Assembly (NCBI GenBank): GCA_030447245.1
Contig: JAUJPG010000007.1
Coordinates: 62,001 to 126,000, forward strand
DNA from: Chloroflexota bacterium
GTDB lineage: Bacteria; Chloroflexota; UBA6077; JACCZL01
Length of the DNA: 64,000 bases
Direction: 5' to 3'
A program made the position numbers and the translations under genes. Position 1 is the first letter of the stretch, and each line of letters starts with the position of its first letter. Below, one piece after another: positions 27,299 through 36,897 of this stretch. The notes below the pieces were generated by a model that did no database searches, was not told the DNA's origin, and worked only from the letters and a program-made list of their open reading frames with translations.

Positions 27299-29034
27299 AC
27301 GAGCCGCCTCCTTCCCAGGCGAGTTCGCAGGTCGGCCTGGCGGGCCAGCACGGTCGCAGCGCTTCCAGATACGGCGATCCTGGCCTCGCCGGGTTCATCA
27401 CGCGCTCTTTCGCCAAGTCGATGGGCTTCTCCGACGAAGACCTCCGGAAGCCGATCATCGGCATCGCTCAGACTTGGAGCGAGTTCAACAACTGCCACCA
27501 GCACTTCCGCGAATTAGCCGAGGCGGTCAAGCGGGGTGTCTGGCAGGAAGGCGGGCTGCCGCTCGAGTTTCCAACCATCTCGCTCGGCGAGGTGTTCCTG
27601 AGCCCCACGAGCATGCTCTTCCGCAACCTCCTCGCAATCGACACCGAGGAGATGATCCGCGCGCAACCGATCGACGGCGTCGTGCTGCTCGCGTCGTGCG
27701 ACAAGACAATCCCGGCCCAGCTCATGGGCGCCGCCAGCGCCGACGTACCCGCCATCTTGGTGACCGGGGGCCCAACGCTCTCGGGACGCTGGAACGGACG
27801 CGACCTTGGCGCCTGCACCGACTGCCGCGGCTTCTGGACTGAGTACCGAGCGGGCGCGATTGACGACGACGCGCTGCGCGAGATCGAGGACGCCCTGTGC
27901 CGCAGCGACGGTCACTGTACGGTGATGGGGACTGCTAGCACGATGGCCGGCATGGCAGAGGCGCTCGGTATGGCGCTGCCCGGGTGTGCCGCCATTCCGG
28001 CGCCGGATGCCCGACGCTTCCGCCTCGCCGAAGCGTCGGGCCGGCAGATCGTCAAGTCGGTCGAGTTAGGGCTTCGACCATCGCAGATCATGACCGAGGG
28101 TGCCTTCGAAAACGCGATCAGGGTCATGTTGGCACTTGGCGGCTCGACCAACGCCGTGGTCCACATCGTCGCCATTGCCGGCCGCCTCGGCATCCCCTTG
28201 CCACTCGACCTATTTGACCAGCTGTCGCGCGAGACCCCGTGGCTGGCGAACATTCGGCCGTCCGGCCGCTGGCAAATGGAGCAACTCTTCGAGGCGGGTG
28301 GCGTGCCCGCGCTGATGAAGGAGCTGCTGCCGCTTCTGCACGCCGACTGCCCCACGATCACTGGCCGAACTGTCGGAGAGAATCTCGACAGGGCGCGTGT
28401 GCGTGACCATGATGTCATCAGTCCTCTGGATGATCCGCTCGGTCCCGAGGGGGGCATCGCGATCCTCCGAGGCAACCTCGCTCCCGACGGTGCAGTCATC
28501 AAACAGTCGGCTGCCTCGCCCAACTTGCTACGCCACCGTGGTCGCGCCCTCGTTTTCGACGATCTACAAGACCTCATGGCGCGGATTGATGATCCTGCCC
28601 TGGACGTCAGCCCCGAATCGGTGCTTGTCATGCAGAACGGCGGACCAATCGGTGCGCCGGGATTCCCGGAATCTGGGAACCTGCCAGTTCCAAAGAAACT
28701 GCTCGAGCAGGGTGTCCGCGACATCGTTCGGATCTCCGACGCGCGGATGAGCGGCACCGCGTACGGGACCGTAGTTCTGCATGTCGCGCCCGAGTCGGCC
28801 GTCGGGGGGCCGCTCTCATTGGTGCGCACTGGTGATTGGATCGAGCTAGACGTCCCTGCCCGACGACTCAGCCTTGACGTCGCAGAGGTCGAGTTGGAAA
28901 AACGGCGCCAGGCCTGGCATCCACGTCCACGTCCCTACTCGCGCGGGTGGGGTAGGTTGTATGTTGATCACGTCCTCCAGGCCGACCGTGGCGCCGACCT
29001 CGACTTTCTGGTCGCGACGGAAGGGCCCGACTGA
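27295..29034 (+). CDS. IlvD/Edd family dehydratase, probably a sugar-acid (aldonate) dehydratase
   Basis: The 579 residues carry the Fe-S ligand cysteines in FNNCHQH (Cys67) and LLASCDKTIPA (Cys135), and a third in GHCTVMGTASTM. SDARMSGTAYGTVVLH lies near the end. The spacing and wording (PTISLGEVF, AIDTEEMIRAQPIDGVVLL, DHDVISPLDDPL, GADLDFL at the end) match L-arabinonate/xylonate-type dehydratases better than biosynthetic dihydroxy-acid dehydratase. It would dehydrate an aldonic acid to a 2-keto-3-deoxy acid. It is coupled to ccmD by ATGA, so it seems to ride on the ccm transcript. The substrate is not certain. Confidence 0.82.
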   Translation: MNEPPPSQASSQVGLAGQHGRSASRYGDPGLAGFITRSFAKSMGFSDEDLRKPIIGIAQTWSEFNNCHQHFRELAEAVKRGVWQEGGLPLEFPTISLGEVFLSPTSMLFRNLLAIDTEEMIRAQPIDGVVLLASCDKTIPAQLMGAASADVPAILVTGGPTLSGRWNGRDLGACTDCRGFWTEYRAGAIDDDALREIEDALCRSDGHCTVMGTASTMAGMAEALGMALPGCAAIPAPDARRFRLAEASGRQIVKSVELGLRPSQIMTEGAFENAIRVMLALGGSTNAVVHIVAIAGRLGIPLPLDLFDQLSRETPWLANIRPSGRWQMEQLFEAGGVPALMKELLPLLHADCPTITGRTVGENLDRARVRDHDVISPLDDPLGPEGGIAILRGNLAPDGAVIKQSAASPNLLRHRGRALVFDDLQDLMARIDDPALDVSPESVLVMQNGGPIGAPGFPESGNLPVPKKLLEQGVRDIVRISDARMSGTAYGTVVLHVAPESAVGGPLSLVRTGDWIELDVPARRLSLDVAEVELEKRRQAWHPRPRPYSRGWGRLYVDHVLQADRGADLDFLVATEGPD

Positions 29035-29154
29035 CCCGGGACGGGCATGCGCCTTGCACAACGGAGGCAGGTGCCCCATCGGCGTTACGTCGCGGCAGAG
29101 CCCGAGGGGCTACACTTACGGTGAGACCCGTCCGCGGGTGAGAGGAGAGAGAAC

Positions 29155-29367
29155 ATGTTTGGGTTCATCCTTGGAGCTGCCGCCGGCGCAGCCGGCTATT
29201 GGGCCTATCAGCGGTACGTCGTGGGCACTGACGACGACGCATTCGCCGACTTCGAGACAAGCTCGCTCGATCGGCCTAGCCCAGGCGAGGTGCATGGCCG
29301 CCCCTCCGGCGAGGTATCAGGCTACACCGAGCCGAGCAGCGGATCTTCGGCGACGACCACCCCGTAA
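29155..29367 (+). CDS. small membrane-anchored protein, YtxH-like
   Basis: The 70 residues start with a short Gly/Ala-rich hydrophobic segment (MFGFILGAAAGAAGYWAYQR), then an acidic, Ser/Pro/Thr-rich tail. A strong GAGAGGAGAGAG site precedes the ATG. I do not recognise a family beyond a loose likeness to YtxH-type proteins. A stem-loop follows it. Confidence 0.55.
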   Translation: MFGFILGAAAGAAGYWAYQRYVVGTDDDAFADFETSSLDRPSPGEVHGRPSGEVSGYTEPSSGSSATTTP

Positions 29368-29389
29368 CACGGCGTCAGCATCAGGACAC

Positions 29390-29415
29390 GCGGGGTGGCC
29401 ATCAGGCCGCCCCGC
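29390..29415 (+). terminator. GC-rich stem-loop after the small membrane protein
   Basis: GCGGGGTGGCC at 29390-29400 and GGCCGCCCCGC at 29405-29415 form an 11-bp stem with one T-G wobble and an ATCA loop. No T-run follows, so it may terminate weakly or only shield the transcript end. Confidence 0.45.
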
Positions 29416-29526
29416 TGTGCGTCACTCGGATTGCGTCGTCAAAGCAGCTTGACGAGGGACTGGACTTGACCCGATTTGGTGGACACCGACAATGAGGAGG
29501 GCAGCATGACCCTCGCAGGAGTCCAC

Positions 29527-29820
29527 ATGGCGCAACGAGCGAGACGGATGTTCACGGCGGAGTTCAAGGGGAGACGGTCGCGCTGATCACGGTCGTCGGG
29601 CAAGAGCCTCGGGCAAGTCTGCCGGGACCTGGACCTGACCGAGACGGCGGTCCGCCGCTGGGTCCAGCAGGCGGAGGTGGATGCCGGGCAGCGGTCGGGG
29701 TTGACGACGGCGGAGCGGGAGGAACTGGCGCGGCTACGTCGGGAGAACCTGGTGCCGCGGCAGGAGCGGGAGATCCTGGTAAAAGCGGCGGCCTTCTTCG
29801 CCAAGGAGACGACCCGATGA
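29527..29820 (+). pseudogene. IS3-family transposase OrfA, copy 1
   Basis: A 98-codon frame encodes a helix-turn-helix OrfA (GKSLGQVCRDLDLTETAVRRW, then a leucine-zipper-like segment LARLRRENLVPRQEREILVK). An in-frame TGA at 29584-29586 interrupts it after FKGRRSR. In the neighbouring frame the region reads GETVALI, as expected, so two compensating indels surround the stop. Copy 2 has the same TGA. Confidence 0.7.
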
Positions 29821-30686
29821 GCCGGGTCCCGGTTCATCGCGGTGGAGCAGGCCGGTATCCGGTCGTCCGGCTGTGTCGCGTGCTCGGGGTCTCGCCGAGC
29901 GGATTTTATGCCTGGAGCACGCGGCAGCCGTCGGCACGCGCGGTGGCCAACGCGGCGCTGACCGCCCGGATCCGGCGGTGCACGGGCGCAGCCGCGGCAT
30001 CTACGGGGCACCACGCGTCCACGCCGAGCTGCGGGTTCAGGGGACGGCTGCCGCGCGCAAGCGGGTTGCGCGGTTGATGCGAGAGGCCGGGCTGGTCGGC
30101 TGTCGGCCGCGGGGGGTCCGCCGCACGACGATCTCCGACCCGACGACCCAAGCCGCTGACCTGGTGCAGCGGCGCTTTCGTTCGAGCGACGTGGGCCGGC
30201 TCTGGGTCGCGGACATCACCGATGTTCGGACCGACCAGGGCTGGCTGTACCTGGCGGCCATCCTCGACGCCGGCTCCCGCCCGGGTGGTCGGCTGGGCGC
30301 TGGCCGATCACCTGCGCACCGAGCTGGCGCTGGACGCCCTCACCATGGCGCTGGCCGGACGCCGTCCTGCTGCCCGGCCTGATCCACCATTCCGACCGCG
30401 GCACCCAGTACCTGGCCGGGGCCTACGCCGGTCGGCTGGCCGAGCACCGCCTCCAGCAGAGCGTCGGCCGGGACGTGCTGGGACAATGCCGTCGCTGAGA
30501 GCTTCTTCGCCACTCTCAAGACCGAGCTGCTCCATCGCCAGACCTGGGCGACCCGACAGCAGGCCAGGACGGCCATCTTCGAGTACATCGAGGTCTTCTA
30601 CAATCGTCATCGTCGACATTCCACCCTCGGCTATCTCTCCAGCCGAGTTCGAAGCGCGCTACCATCTCCAGGCGGTCGCCGCCTGA
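29817..30686 (+). pseudogene. IS3-family transposase OrfB (DDE integrase), copy 1
   Basis: It starts ATGA-coupled to OrfA with RLCRVLGVSPSGFYAW. Shifted frames then give [21 protein letters not shown] (first Asp), HHSDRG-type residues (second Asp), [17 protein letters not shown] (Glu) and [14 protein letters not shown]. Several small losses in G/C runs (for example near 29973, 30280, 30465 and 30625) break the frame. Copy 2 is correct at some of these points. Confidence 0.75.
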
Positions 30687-30752
30687 TCAGACTCTCCACC
30701 GAAACGGGTCATCTCCAGGACACGACCCAGCGCACAAAGGAAGTATCGGGCC

Positions 30753-31214
30753 GTGTGGACGCACAACCAGATCGCTATGGATGCCCCGCCCGATACGGTG
30801 TTTCGTCTAGCGGCTGAAGTCGAGTTCTGGCCAGCGCTGCTGCCTCACTACCGCTCCGTTCGGGTGCTGCGGCGTGGCCGGGACTGCCGGCTCATCAGCA
30901 TGTCCGCGTGGCGCGATTGGATACCAGTCAGTTGGACCTCGCTGCAGTGGCCGGAGCCTGAACGGCGCCGAATCACCTTCCGCCATGTGCGGGGTGTAAC
31001 GCGCGGGATGGTGGTTGAGTGGTCGATCGAGCCACGCGCGTCGGATGGCGTGATCGTAACGATAGCCCACCACTGGACTCCGAGTGCGCCGCTCATCGGC
31101 GAACCGGTGGCTCAGGGCTTGATCGGGCCCCTGTTTGTCGAGTGCATCGCCGACAAGACTCTCCGCTCCATCAAGAGCCTTGCTGAGGGCGGCTCGCCGA
31201 GTGGGGCTCGCTAG
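30753..31214 (+). CDS. SRPBCC (START-like) family protein
   Basis: The 153 residues fit the polyketide cyclase/aromatase branch of the START-like fold: [27 protein letters not shown] at the start, beta strands in the middle ([19 protein letters not shown]), and a long C-terminal helix ([19 protein letters not shown]). The fold binds a hydrophobic ligand; which one cannot be told. The start is GTG 30753, only 36 bp after the right end of IS copy 1, so its own promoter may have been displaced by the insertion. Confidence 0.8.
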   Translation: MWTHNQIAMDAPPDTVFRLAAEVEFWPALLPHYRSVRVLRRGRDCRLISMSAWRDWIPVSWTSLQWPEPERRRITFRHVRGVTRGMVVEWSIEPRASDGVIVTIAHHWTPSAPLIGEPVAQGLIGPLFVECIADKTLRSIKSLAEGGSPSGAR

Positions 31215-31241
31215 GTCACTCCCCACGCCCTGACCGTGGCC

Positions 31242-34200
31242 TCAGGAGCGGGTCCCCGCGCCGGGCAGTCGGGCGACGTCGAACGAGCGCATCGGCAGCG
31301 CGTGGATGCACTCGAGCAGGGCCAGACGAGCCTCACGCAAGCGCCGGTCGTCCACCATGACCATAACCTCGGCAAAAAAGCGGTCGATCGGACCAATGAG
31401 CGGCAGCATGGCCACAATCAGGCCGTTCACGTCATCCGAGCGTAGTTTCGACACACCCTCAGCCGCGCCGCGGTACGCCGCTAACAGTGTAAGATCCGCG
31501 TCCTCGATCAGCACCTCGGGACGCAGGGGCAGACGAGCGTCCCGCGGCACAATCCGATCGGCGCGCTTCAGTCCAGCCATGAGCCGCTGGAAATCGGGGG
31601 TCTCCATAGCGGCGGCCAGTGCCCCGGCCGTGGTGGCCGCGAGGCCAGGCTGATCTGCCTGGCGAGCCAGCACGGCGTCGATGGCTTCCAGGCGCAGCCC
31701 GTGTTCTGCTTGGAGCAGGCCTTCGAGTCGCTGTCGCAGGAACTCTCCGAGCCGCTCGCGACGATCATCCGTGAGCGGAATCGGTGAGCGGGCAGAGGCC
31801 AGACCAATTAGGCGTTCAAGCCCAGCCGGGTTACGCTGCTGGATCAGAATACCGATCACGGCAAGACCCTGGCGACGTAGCCCGTAGGGATCGGAAGAAC
31901 CTGTCGGCTCGAGTCCGGCGGCGAAGCCTGTGACGAGCGTATCCAGTCGATCGGCCACGGCCAACACGATTCCAAGTTGGGACACGGGCATCGATGCTCC
32001 CGGGGCCCTTGGCTGATAATGTTCGGCTATGGCCGCCGCCACATCGTCCGACTCGCCGCCGCGAAGCGCGTACTCCCGGCCCATTTCTCCCTGGAGGTCG
32101 GTGAGCTCGCGGACGAGCCCGGTCGCCAGGTCTGCCTTCGCCAACCGAGCCGCACGAGCGAGTTGCTGGCGATCCGCCCCGTTGCCTAATTCGTTCGCGA
32201 CCTCCCCGGATAAGGCTGTCAATCGGTCCGCCTTGTCGAGCATTGAGCCGACGCCTTGCAAGAAGGTCAATCGCGCGAGGTCCGCCACAAACTCCTCGAG
32301 GGGCCGTGTCAGGTCCTGGCGATAGAAGTACAGTGCGTCCGCGAATCGAGCTCGCAGCACGTCTTCGTTGCCGCGGCGTATCTCGTCCAGGCGTTCGCGC
32401 CGACCGTTCGCAATCGCGACGAAGTGGGGCAGCAACTGTCGATCTTGTCCTTGGACCGGAAAGTACCGCTGGTGCTTCTTCATCACCATCGCGAGCGCCA
32501 CGGACGGGATCTCGAGATACTCTGGATCGAATGAGCCCATCAGCGGGGTGGGCCATTCCACCAGATTGGCGACCTCGCTGAGCAAGACTGGATCGCGCTC
32601 GATGTTTCCGCCAACGGACGCCGCGAGGGCGTCCGATTCAGCAAGGATGGCGGATCGGCGCTCCTCAATGTCCAGCACCACCCCGAGCCCGCGCACTTGC
32701 GCGGCATACTCGCCGACCGACGTGACCCGAACTGGCGCCCGGTCACCGCCGCGCGGACCATATGTGTGCCGACCCGCGACGACCCCGGCGAACGAGACCG
32801 GCACAAGCTGCTCTCCCCACAAGGCCAGGATCCATCGGACCGGACGTGAGAAGACGATCTCCGGGCGTTCCCAGTACATCGACCGGCCGAAGTGAAGCCC
32901 TCGCAGCAACGATCCGGCGACTTCGGCCAGCAGCTCGGGTAGCGCGGGAGCGGTCACGCGCTTCACCGCTGCGACGTACCATCGCCCGCCGATCTCCAGG
33001 CGCCGCAGTTTGGCGACGGTAACACCTTGCTTCCGTGCAAATCCTTCGGCTGCTCGCGTGGGCTTGCCGTCCTCGTCGTAGGCGCTCGCAACCGGCGGCC
33101 CGGTCACCTGCTCGTCGCGCACGGTCTGGACGATGCTGACCTCAGATGCGTGCAGCACGAGCCGGCGCGGGGTGCCAGAGACCCGGAGGTCTCCGCACGT
33201 CAGCCCGGCGGCCTGCAAGGCATGCGGCGCTGCCTGGCTCAGTTGCCCAACCGCGGACTGAAGCTCACCGGCAGGGAGCTCCTCGACGCCGACCTCAAGG
33301 AGGAAATCGGCGCCCTCTCCTGATGAGCTCTCCGTAGCCTCGGGCGCATCAGGAGAGGGCTCTGCTGCGGCCGAGTTGCTGCGCCGAAGCAGCGGGAATC
33401 CAAGCCGCTCCCGGTCCTCGACGTGCACCGCGGCCACACGGCGCGCGAGCGCCCGCATCCGCCCCATGTAGCTGGCGCGCTGCTGGACGCCCACGGCGCC
33501 CCGCGCATCGAGGACGTTGAACGTGTGCGAACACTTGAGGACTTGGTCGAGGGCCGGCGCGACGAGGCGCGCGTCGATGGCACGCCTCGCCTCGGCCTCG
33601 TACAGTTCGAACATCGACCGTAGGCTCTCGACCTCCGCGAGCTCAAAATTGTAGGTGCAGTATTCGACTTCGGACTGCCGGTACAACTCGCCGTACGTCA
33701 CCCGATTGTTCCAGCGGATGTCCGCCATGTCACGGACGCCTTGCAGGTACATCGCGATCCGCTCAAGCCCGTAGGTGATCTCCACGGACGGCGGGTTGAG
33801 GTCTAGATTGCCTGCTTGCTGGAAGTACGTGAACTGCGTGATCTCGAGCCCGTCCAGCCAGACTTCCCAGCCCAGCCCCCACGCCCCGAGTGAGGGTGCC
33901 TCCCAGTTGTCCTCGACGAAGCGAACATCATGATCTCTATCGCTGACACCAATCGCGGCAAGGCTTTCCATGTACAGCCCGATCGGATCTTTTGGCGCGG
34001 GCTTGAGGATCACCTGATGCTGGAAGTAATGCTGGTACCGGTTCGGATTCTCGGCATACCGGCCATCGTCGGGGCGACGCGATGCCTGCGCATACGCCAC
34101 GTTCCAAGGCTCGGGACCGAGGACTCGCAGGAAGGTCCCAGGAGCGTTCGTGGCCGCTCCGACCTCCATGTCGTACGGCTGGGCCACTAGGCAGCCTTGC

Positions 34201-34256
34201 CCCGCCCAGTAGGCATCGAGCCGCATGATGATGTCCTGAAACGTGAGCCCGTCCAT
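31242..34256 (-). CDS. glyQS: glycine--tRNA ligase, fused alpha and beta subunits
   Basis: The N-terminal 300 residues are the class II alpha subunit ([17 protein letters not shown], then [24 protein letters not shown], then [15 protein letters not shown]). The rest is the beta subunit, with [12 protein letters not shown], an HD-like region and a C-terminal anticodon-binding DALR-type part. About 1004 residues from ATG 34256. The longer frame to 34292 would start upstream of a -10-like TATACT at 34275-34280, so I chose 34256. The joining linker is Pro/Ser/Glu-rich ([18 protein letters not shown]). It sits between two inverted IS copies but is intact. Confidence 0.93.
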   Translation of the reverse strand: MDGLTFQDIIMRLDAYWAGQGCLVAQPYDMEVGAATNAPGTFLRVLGPEPWNVAYAQASRRPDDGRYAENPNRYQHYFQHQVILKPAPKDPIGLYMESLAAIGVSDRDHDVRFVEDNWEAPSLGAWGLGWEVWLDGLEITQFTYFQQAGNLDLNPPSVEITYGLERIAMYLQGVRDMADIRWNNRVTYGELYRQSEVEYCTYNFELAEVESLRSMFELYEAEARRAIDARLVAPALDQVLKCSHTFNVLDARGAVGVQQRASYMGRMRALARRVAAVHVEDRERLGFPLLRRSNSAAAEPSPDAPEATESSSGEGADFLLEVGVEELPAGELQSAVGQLSQAAPHALQAAGLTCGDLRVSGTPRRLVLHASEVSIVQTVRDEQVTGPPVASAYDEDGKPTRAAEGFARKQGVTVAKLRRLEIGGRWYVAAVKRVTAPALPELLAEVAGSLLRGLHFGRSMYWERPEIVFSRPVRWILALWGEQLVPVSFAGVVAGRHTYGPRGGDRAPVRVTSVGEYAAQVRGLGVVLDIEERRSAILAESDALAASVGGNIERDPVLLSEVANLVEWPTPLMGSFDPEYLEIPSVALAMVMKKHQRYFPVQGQDRQLLPHFVAIANGRRERLDEIRRGNEDVLRARFADALYFYRQDLTRPLEEFVADLARLTFLQGVGSMLDKADRLTALSGEVANELGNGADRQQLARAARLAKADLATGLVRELTDLQGEMGREYALRGGESDDVAAAIAEHYQPRAPGASMPVSQLGIVLAVADRLDTLVTGFAAGLEPTGSSDPYGLRRQGLAVIGILIQQRNPAGLERLIGLASARSPIPLTDDRRERLGEFLRQRLEGLLQAEHGLRLEAIDAVLARQADQPGLAATTAGALAAAMETPDFQRLMAGLKRADRIVPRDARLPLRPEVLIEDADLTLLAAYRGAAEGVSKLRSDDVNGLIVAMLPLIGPIDRFFAEVMVMVDDRRLREARLALLECIHALPMRSFDVARLPGAGTRS

Positions 34257-34274
34257 CGTCCCCCCGTGGACCGG

Positions 34275-34280
34275 AGTATA
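34275..34280 (-). promoter_or_regulatory. candidate -10 box TATACT for glyQS
   Basis: TATACT on the minus strand ends 19 nt before the ATG at 34256, implying a very short leader. No good -35 is seen. It lies in the divergent region shared with the RibD-C gene. Confidence 0.4.
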
Positions 34281-34359
34281 ATCGAGCCTCAATTCAGGAT
34301 CCGGGAAGTCGTTACTCCGGCTGGGCAGATCCCAGTGTTGCCGGAACTGGAAGCCCTGG

Positions 34360-35175
34360 ATGAGCGACGGACGTCAGGCGAATGCACCGGGTTCGACGCT
34401 CGAGTCACATGCTCGCCGGCTGCTCCCAACGCCGTGCCAGTTCAGCCCCGCGGAGATCTATTCCGACCTGGTGCTGCCGAACGGGTATGACGAGCGCCCG
34501 TATGTCGTCCTGAACGCGGCTACCACGGTAGACGGCAAGGTAGCCGTGGCCGGCCGCGCCGGGGGGATCGGTAGCCCACTGGATCGTGTGCTGATGCGCC
34601 GCGTTCGCGCGGCAGCCGATGCCCTACTGGTCGGCGCCACCACGCTGCGCGCCGAAAGCATCGATCCTCGAATACTCCCGTCACTGTCAGCCGAGCGCGA
34701 GGCACGCGGACAGCCGCCCCAACCACTCGCGGTCACCGTTTCCAACAGCCTCGATCTAGACCCGTGCCACCGCTTCTTTGTCCAGGGTCCGACCAGAACC
34801 CTGGTGTTCACGTCCGAACGCGCCGACGTGCGGCGGGTGTCGGCTCTCTCCAAATATGCGCAGGTCGAGCGGATTGGCGCCGACGTCGTCGACCTGGCTG
34901 GGCTCCTGGAGCGACTGCGGCACGGCTTCGGGGTAGAGCGGCTGCTGGTTGAGGGTGGTCCTACGCTCAACCAGAGATTGCTGGAGCGTGACCTGGTCGA
35001 TGAGCTGTTTTGGACCGTTGCCCCCAAGCTGGCCGGCGGACGGGGGCTCTCGCTGCTGCACGGCCCAATCGGGCCCGAGAAAATCCGGGCGTCGCTCGAT
35101 ATCGTCTCTCTTTTCGAGCACCAGGGCGAGCTGTTCGCGCGCTACCGGATTCGGCGCGACGTGCAATCCTGGTAA
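34360..35175 (+). CDS. RibD C-terminal-domain reductase (dihydrofolate-reductase-like fold)
   Basis: The 271 residues contain the RibD-C pattern: [17 protein letters not shown] near 47, then [13 protein letters not shown], then [37 protein letters not shown]. Members use NADPH to reduce the ribosylaminopyrimidine intermediate of riboflavin synthesis, or act on other substrates. No deaminase half is present and no other rib gene is close, so the exact substrate is open. The first 40 residues are not conserved. Confidence 0.82.
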   Translation: MSDGRQANAPGSTLESHARRLLPTPCQFSPAEIYSDLVLPNGYDERPYVVLNAATTVDGKVAVAGRAGGIGSPLDRVLMRRVRAAADALLVGATTLRAESIDPRILPSLSAEREARGQPPQPLAVTVSNSLDLDPCHRFFVQGPTRTLVFTSERADVRRVSALSKYAQVERIGADVVDLAGLLERLRHGFGVERLLVEGGPTLNQRLLERDLVDELFWTVAPKLAGGRGLSLLHGPIGPEKIRASLDIVSLFEHQGELFARYRIRRDVQSW

Positions 35176-35489
35176 CGCCCGCGAGCGAGACCGAAACGCG
35201 GACCTCGTACCACAATGCGGACCTAAGTTCGCCTTCACGCCGCTGTTCGGCGCTCATGTGGCTGGATTCATGGCGAGGGCGCACGGAGCATTGGCACACA
35301 CCGAGGAGGCTACTGTTGTCGGACCCTTCGGGGCGGAATGAGCGGTGCTTAGCGCAACCACGTACCGGAGGCACGCGTCGCACGATGAAGAGGGCTGGAT
35401 CGTATAACGCGGTGCTTCACACGTTTGTGCGGAGACCGCGTGACGCCGATCACAAGCGCTCAGCCTCTCTTCGCTGACGCGCGGAAAGC
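35176..35489. other. intergenic, nothing recognised
   Basis: 314 bp between the RibD-C gene and the left boundary of IS copy 2. No coding-like frame, hairpin or promoter stood out. Confidence 0.4.
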
Positions 35490-35520
35490 TGGAGATGACC
35501 CGTTTCGGTGGAGAGTCTGA

Positions 35521-36391
35521 TCAGGCGGCGACCGCCTGGAGATGGTAGCGCGCTTCGAACTCGGCTGGAGAGAGATAGCCGAGGGTGGAATGTCGACGAT
35601 GACGATTGTGGAAGACCTCGATGTACTCGAAGATGGCCGTCCTGGCCTGCTGTCGGGTCGCCCAGGTCTGGCGATGGAGCAGCTCGGTCTTGAGAGTGGC
35701 GAAGAAGCTCTCAGCGACGGCATTGTCCCAGCACGTCCCGGCCGGCCGACGCTCTGCTGGAGGCGGTGCTCGGCCAGCCGGCCGGCGTAGGCCCCGGCCA
35801 GGTACTGGGTGCCGCGGTCGGAATGGTGGATCAGGCCGGCAGCAGGACGGCGTCCGGCCAGCGCCATGGTGAGGGCGTCCAGCGCCAGCTCGGTGCGCAG
35901 GTGATCGGCCAGCGCCCAGCCGACCACCCGGCCGGGCCCGGCGTCGAGGATGGCCGCCAGGTACAGCCAGCCCTGGTCGGTCCGAACATCGGTGATGTCC
36001 GCGACCCAGAGCCGGTCCACGTCGCTCGAACGAAAGCGCCGCTGCACCAGGTCAGCGGCTTGGGTCGTCGGGTCGGAGATCGTCGTGCGGCGGACCCCCG
36101 CGGCCGACAGCCGACCAGCCCGGCCTCTCGCATCAACCGCGCAACCCGCTTGCGCGCGGCAGCCGTCCCCTGAACCCGCAGCTCGGCGTGGACGCGTGGT
36201 GCCCCGTAGATGCCGCGGCTGCGCCCGTGCACCGCCCGGATCCGGGCGGTCAGCGCCGCGTTGGCCACCGCGCGTGCCGACGGCTGCCGCGTGCTCCAGG
36301 CATAAAATCCGCTCGGCGAGACCCCGAGCACGCGACACAGCCGGGACGACGGATGCGGGCCTGCTCCACCGCGATGAGCGGAGCGGCTCAT
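35521..36391 (-). pseudogene. IS3-family transposase OrfB, copy 2
   Basis: A frame from ATG 36391 reads RIRAVHGRSRGIYGAPRVH correctly, where copy 1 is broken. It then loses a base in a G-run near 36105 (CRPRG/VRRTTISDP). A second open segment runs from [19 protein letters not shown] through [17 protein letters not shown] to RLQQSVGR, then another loss near 35740 precedes [10 protein letters not shown]. The DDE residues are all present across the frames. The lesions mostly differ from those of copy 1. Confidence 0.75.
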
Positions 36392-36681
36392 CGGGTCGTC
36401 TCCTTGGCGAAGAAGGCCGCCGCTTTTACCAGGATCTCCCGCTCCTGCCGCGGCACCAGGTTCTCCCGACGTAGCCGCGCCAGTTCCTCCCGCTCCGCCG
36501 TCGTCAACCCCGACCGCTGCCCGGCATCCACCTCCGCCTGCTGGACCCAGCGGCGGACCGCCGTCTCGGTCAGGTCCAGGTCCCGGCAGACTTGCCCGAG
36601 GCTCTTGCCCGACGGCCCGGATCAGCGCGACCGTCTCCCCTTGAACTCCGCCGTGAACATCCGTCTCGCTCGTTGCGCCAT
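36388..36681 (-). pseudogene. IS3-family transposase OrfA, copy 2
   Basis: It has the same length and the same internal TGA as copy 1, after FKGRRSR. The stop overlaps the OrfB ATG as ATGA. Shared damage here suggests the defect arose before the two copies separated, or that the same error was made twice in a G-run. Confidence 0.65.
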
Positions 36682-36897
36682 GTGGACTCCTGCGAGGGTC
36701 ATGCTGCCCTCCTCATTGTCGGTGTCCACCAAATCGGGTCAAGTCCAAGTGATCGGCTCGAGCACACGGTGGCCGGACTAGCCGCTGGAGCCTACACGCT
36801 GGAGCGTCGCAGCGTGGCCCAATGGGTCGCGCCTGCCTCCTGAGCCGGTGGGTCGACCTGCCTCATCCAAGGGGGCGCCCCAATGACGCCGTTTTCC

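Larger units (their letters stand above)
29461..30717 (+). mobile_element. IS3-family insertion sequence, copy 1
   Basis: The element runs from TGGACTTGACCCG to its imperfect inverted partner ending in CATCTCCA; about 20 of 25 end bases match. It is flanked by a 4-bp repeat, GGAC (29457-29460 and 30718-30721), fitting a target duplication. Inside are orfA and orfB in the usual overlapping order. A near-identical copy lies inverted at 35490-36747, and comparing the two fixed the ends. Both reading frames are damaged. Confidence 0.88.
35490..36747 (-). mobile_element. IS3-family insertion sequence, copy 2 (inverted)
   Basis: This is the same element as 29461-30717 in the opposite orientation, 1 bp longer overall. 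The ends match base for base: TGGAGATGACCCG at the left, the reverse complement of TGGACTTGACCCG at the right. No convincing target duplication flanks it (AAGC against AGTG). This differs from copy 1 and could reflect a past recombination between copies or later change. Confidence 0.88.

Noticed and set aside
27295-29034. Biosynthetic dihydroxy-acid dehydratase (ilvD)
   Set aside because: Motif wording and ending fit sugar-acid dehydratases better, and no other branched-chain amino acid gene is near.
29584-29586. TGA in OrfA as a recoding or programmed frameshift signal
   Set aside because: IS3 elements shift frame at the orfA/orfB junction, not at codon 20, and the residues around it fit two compensating indels.
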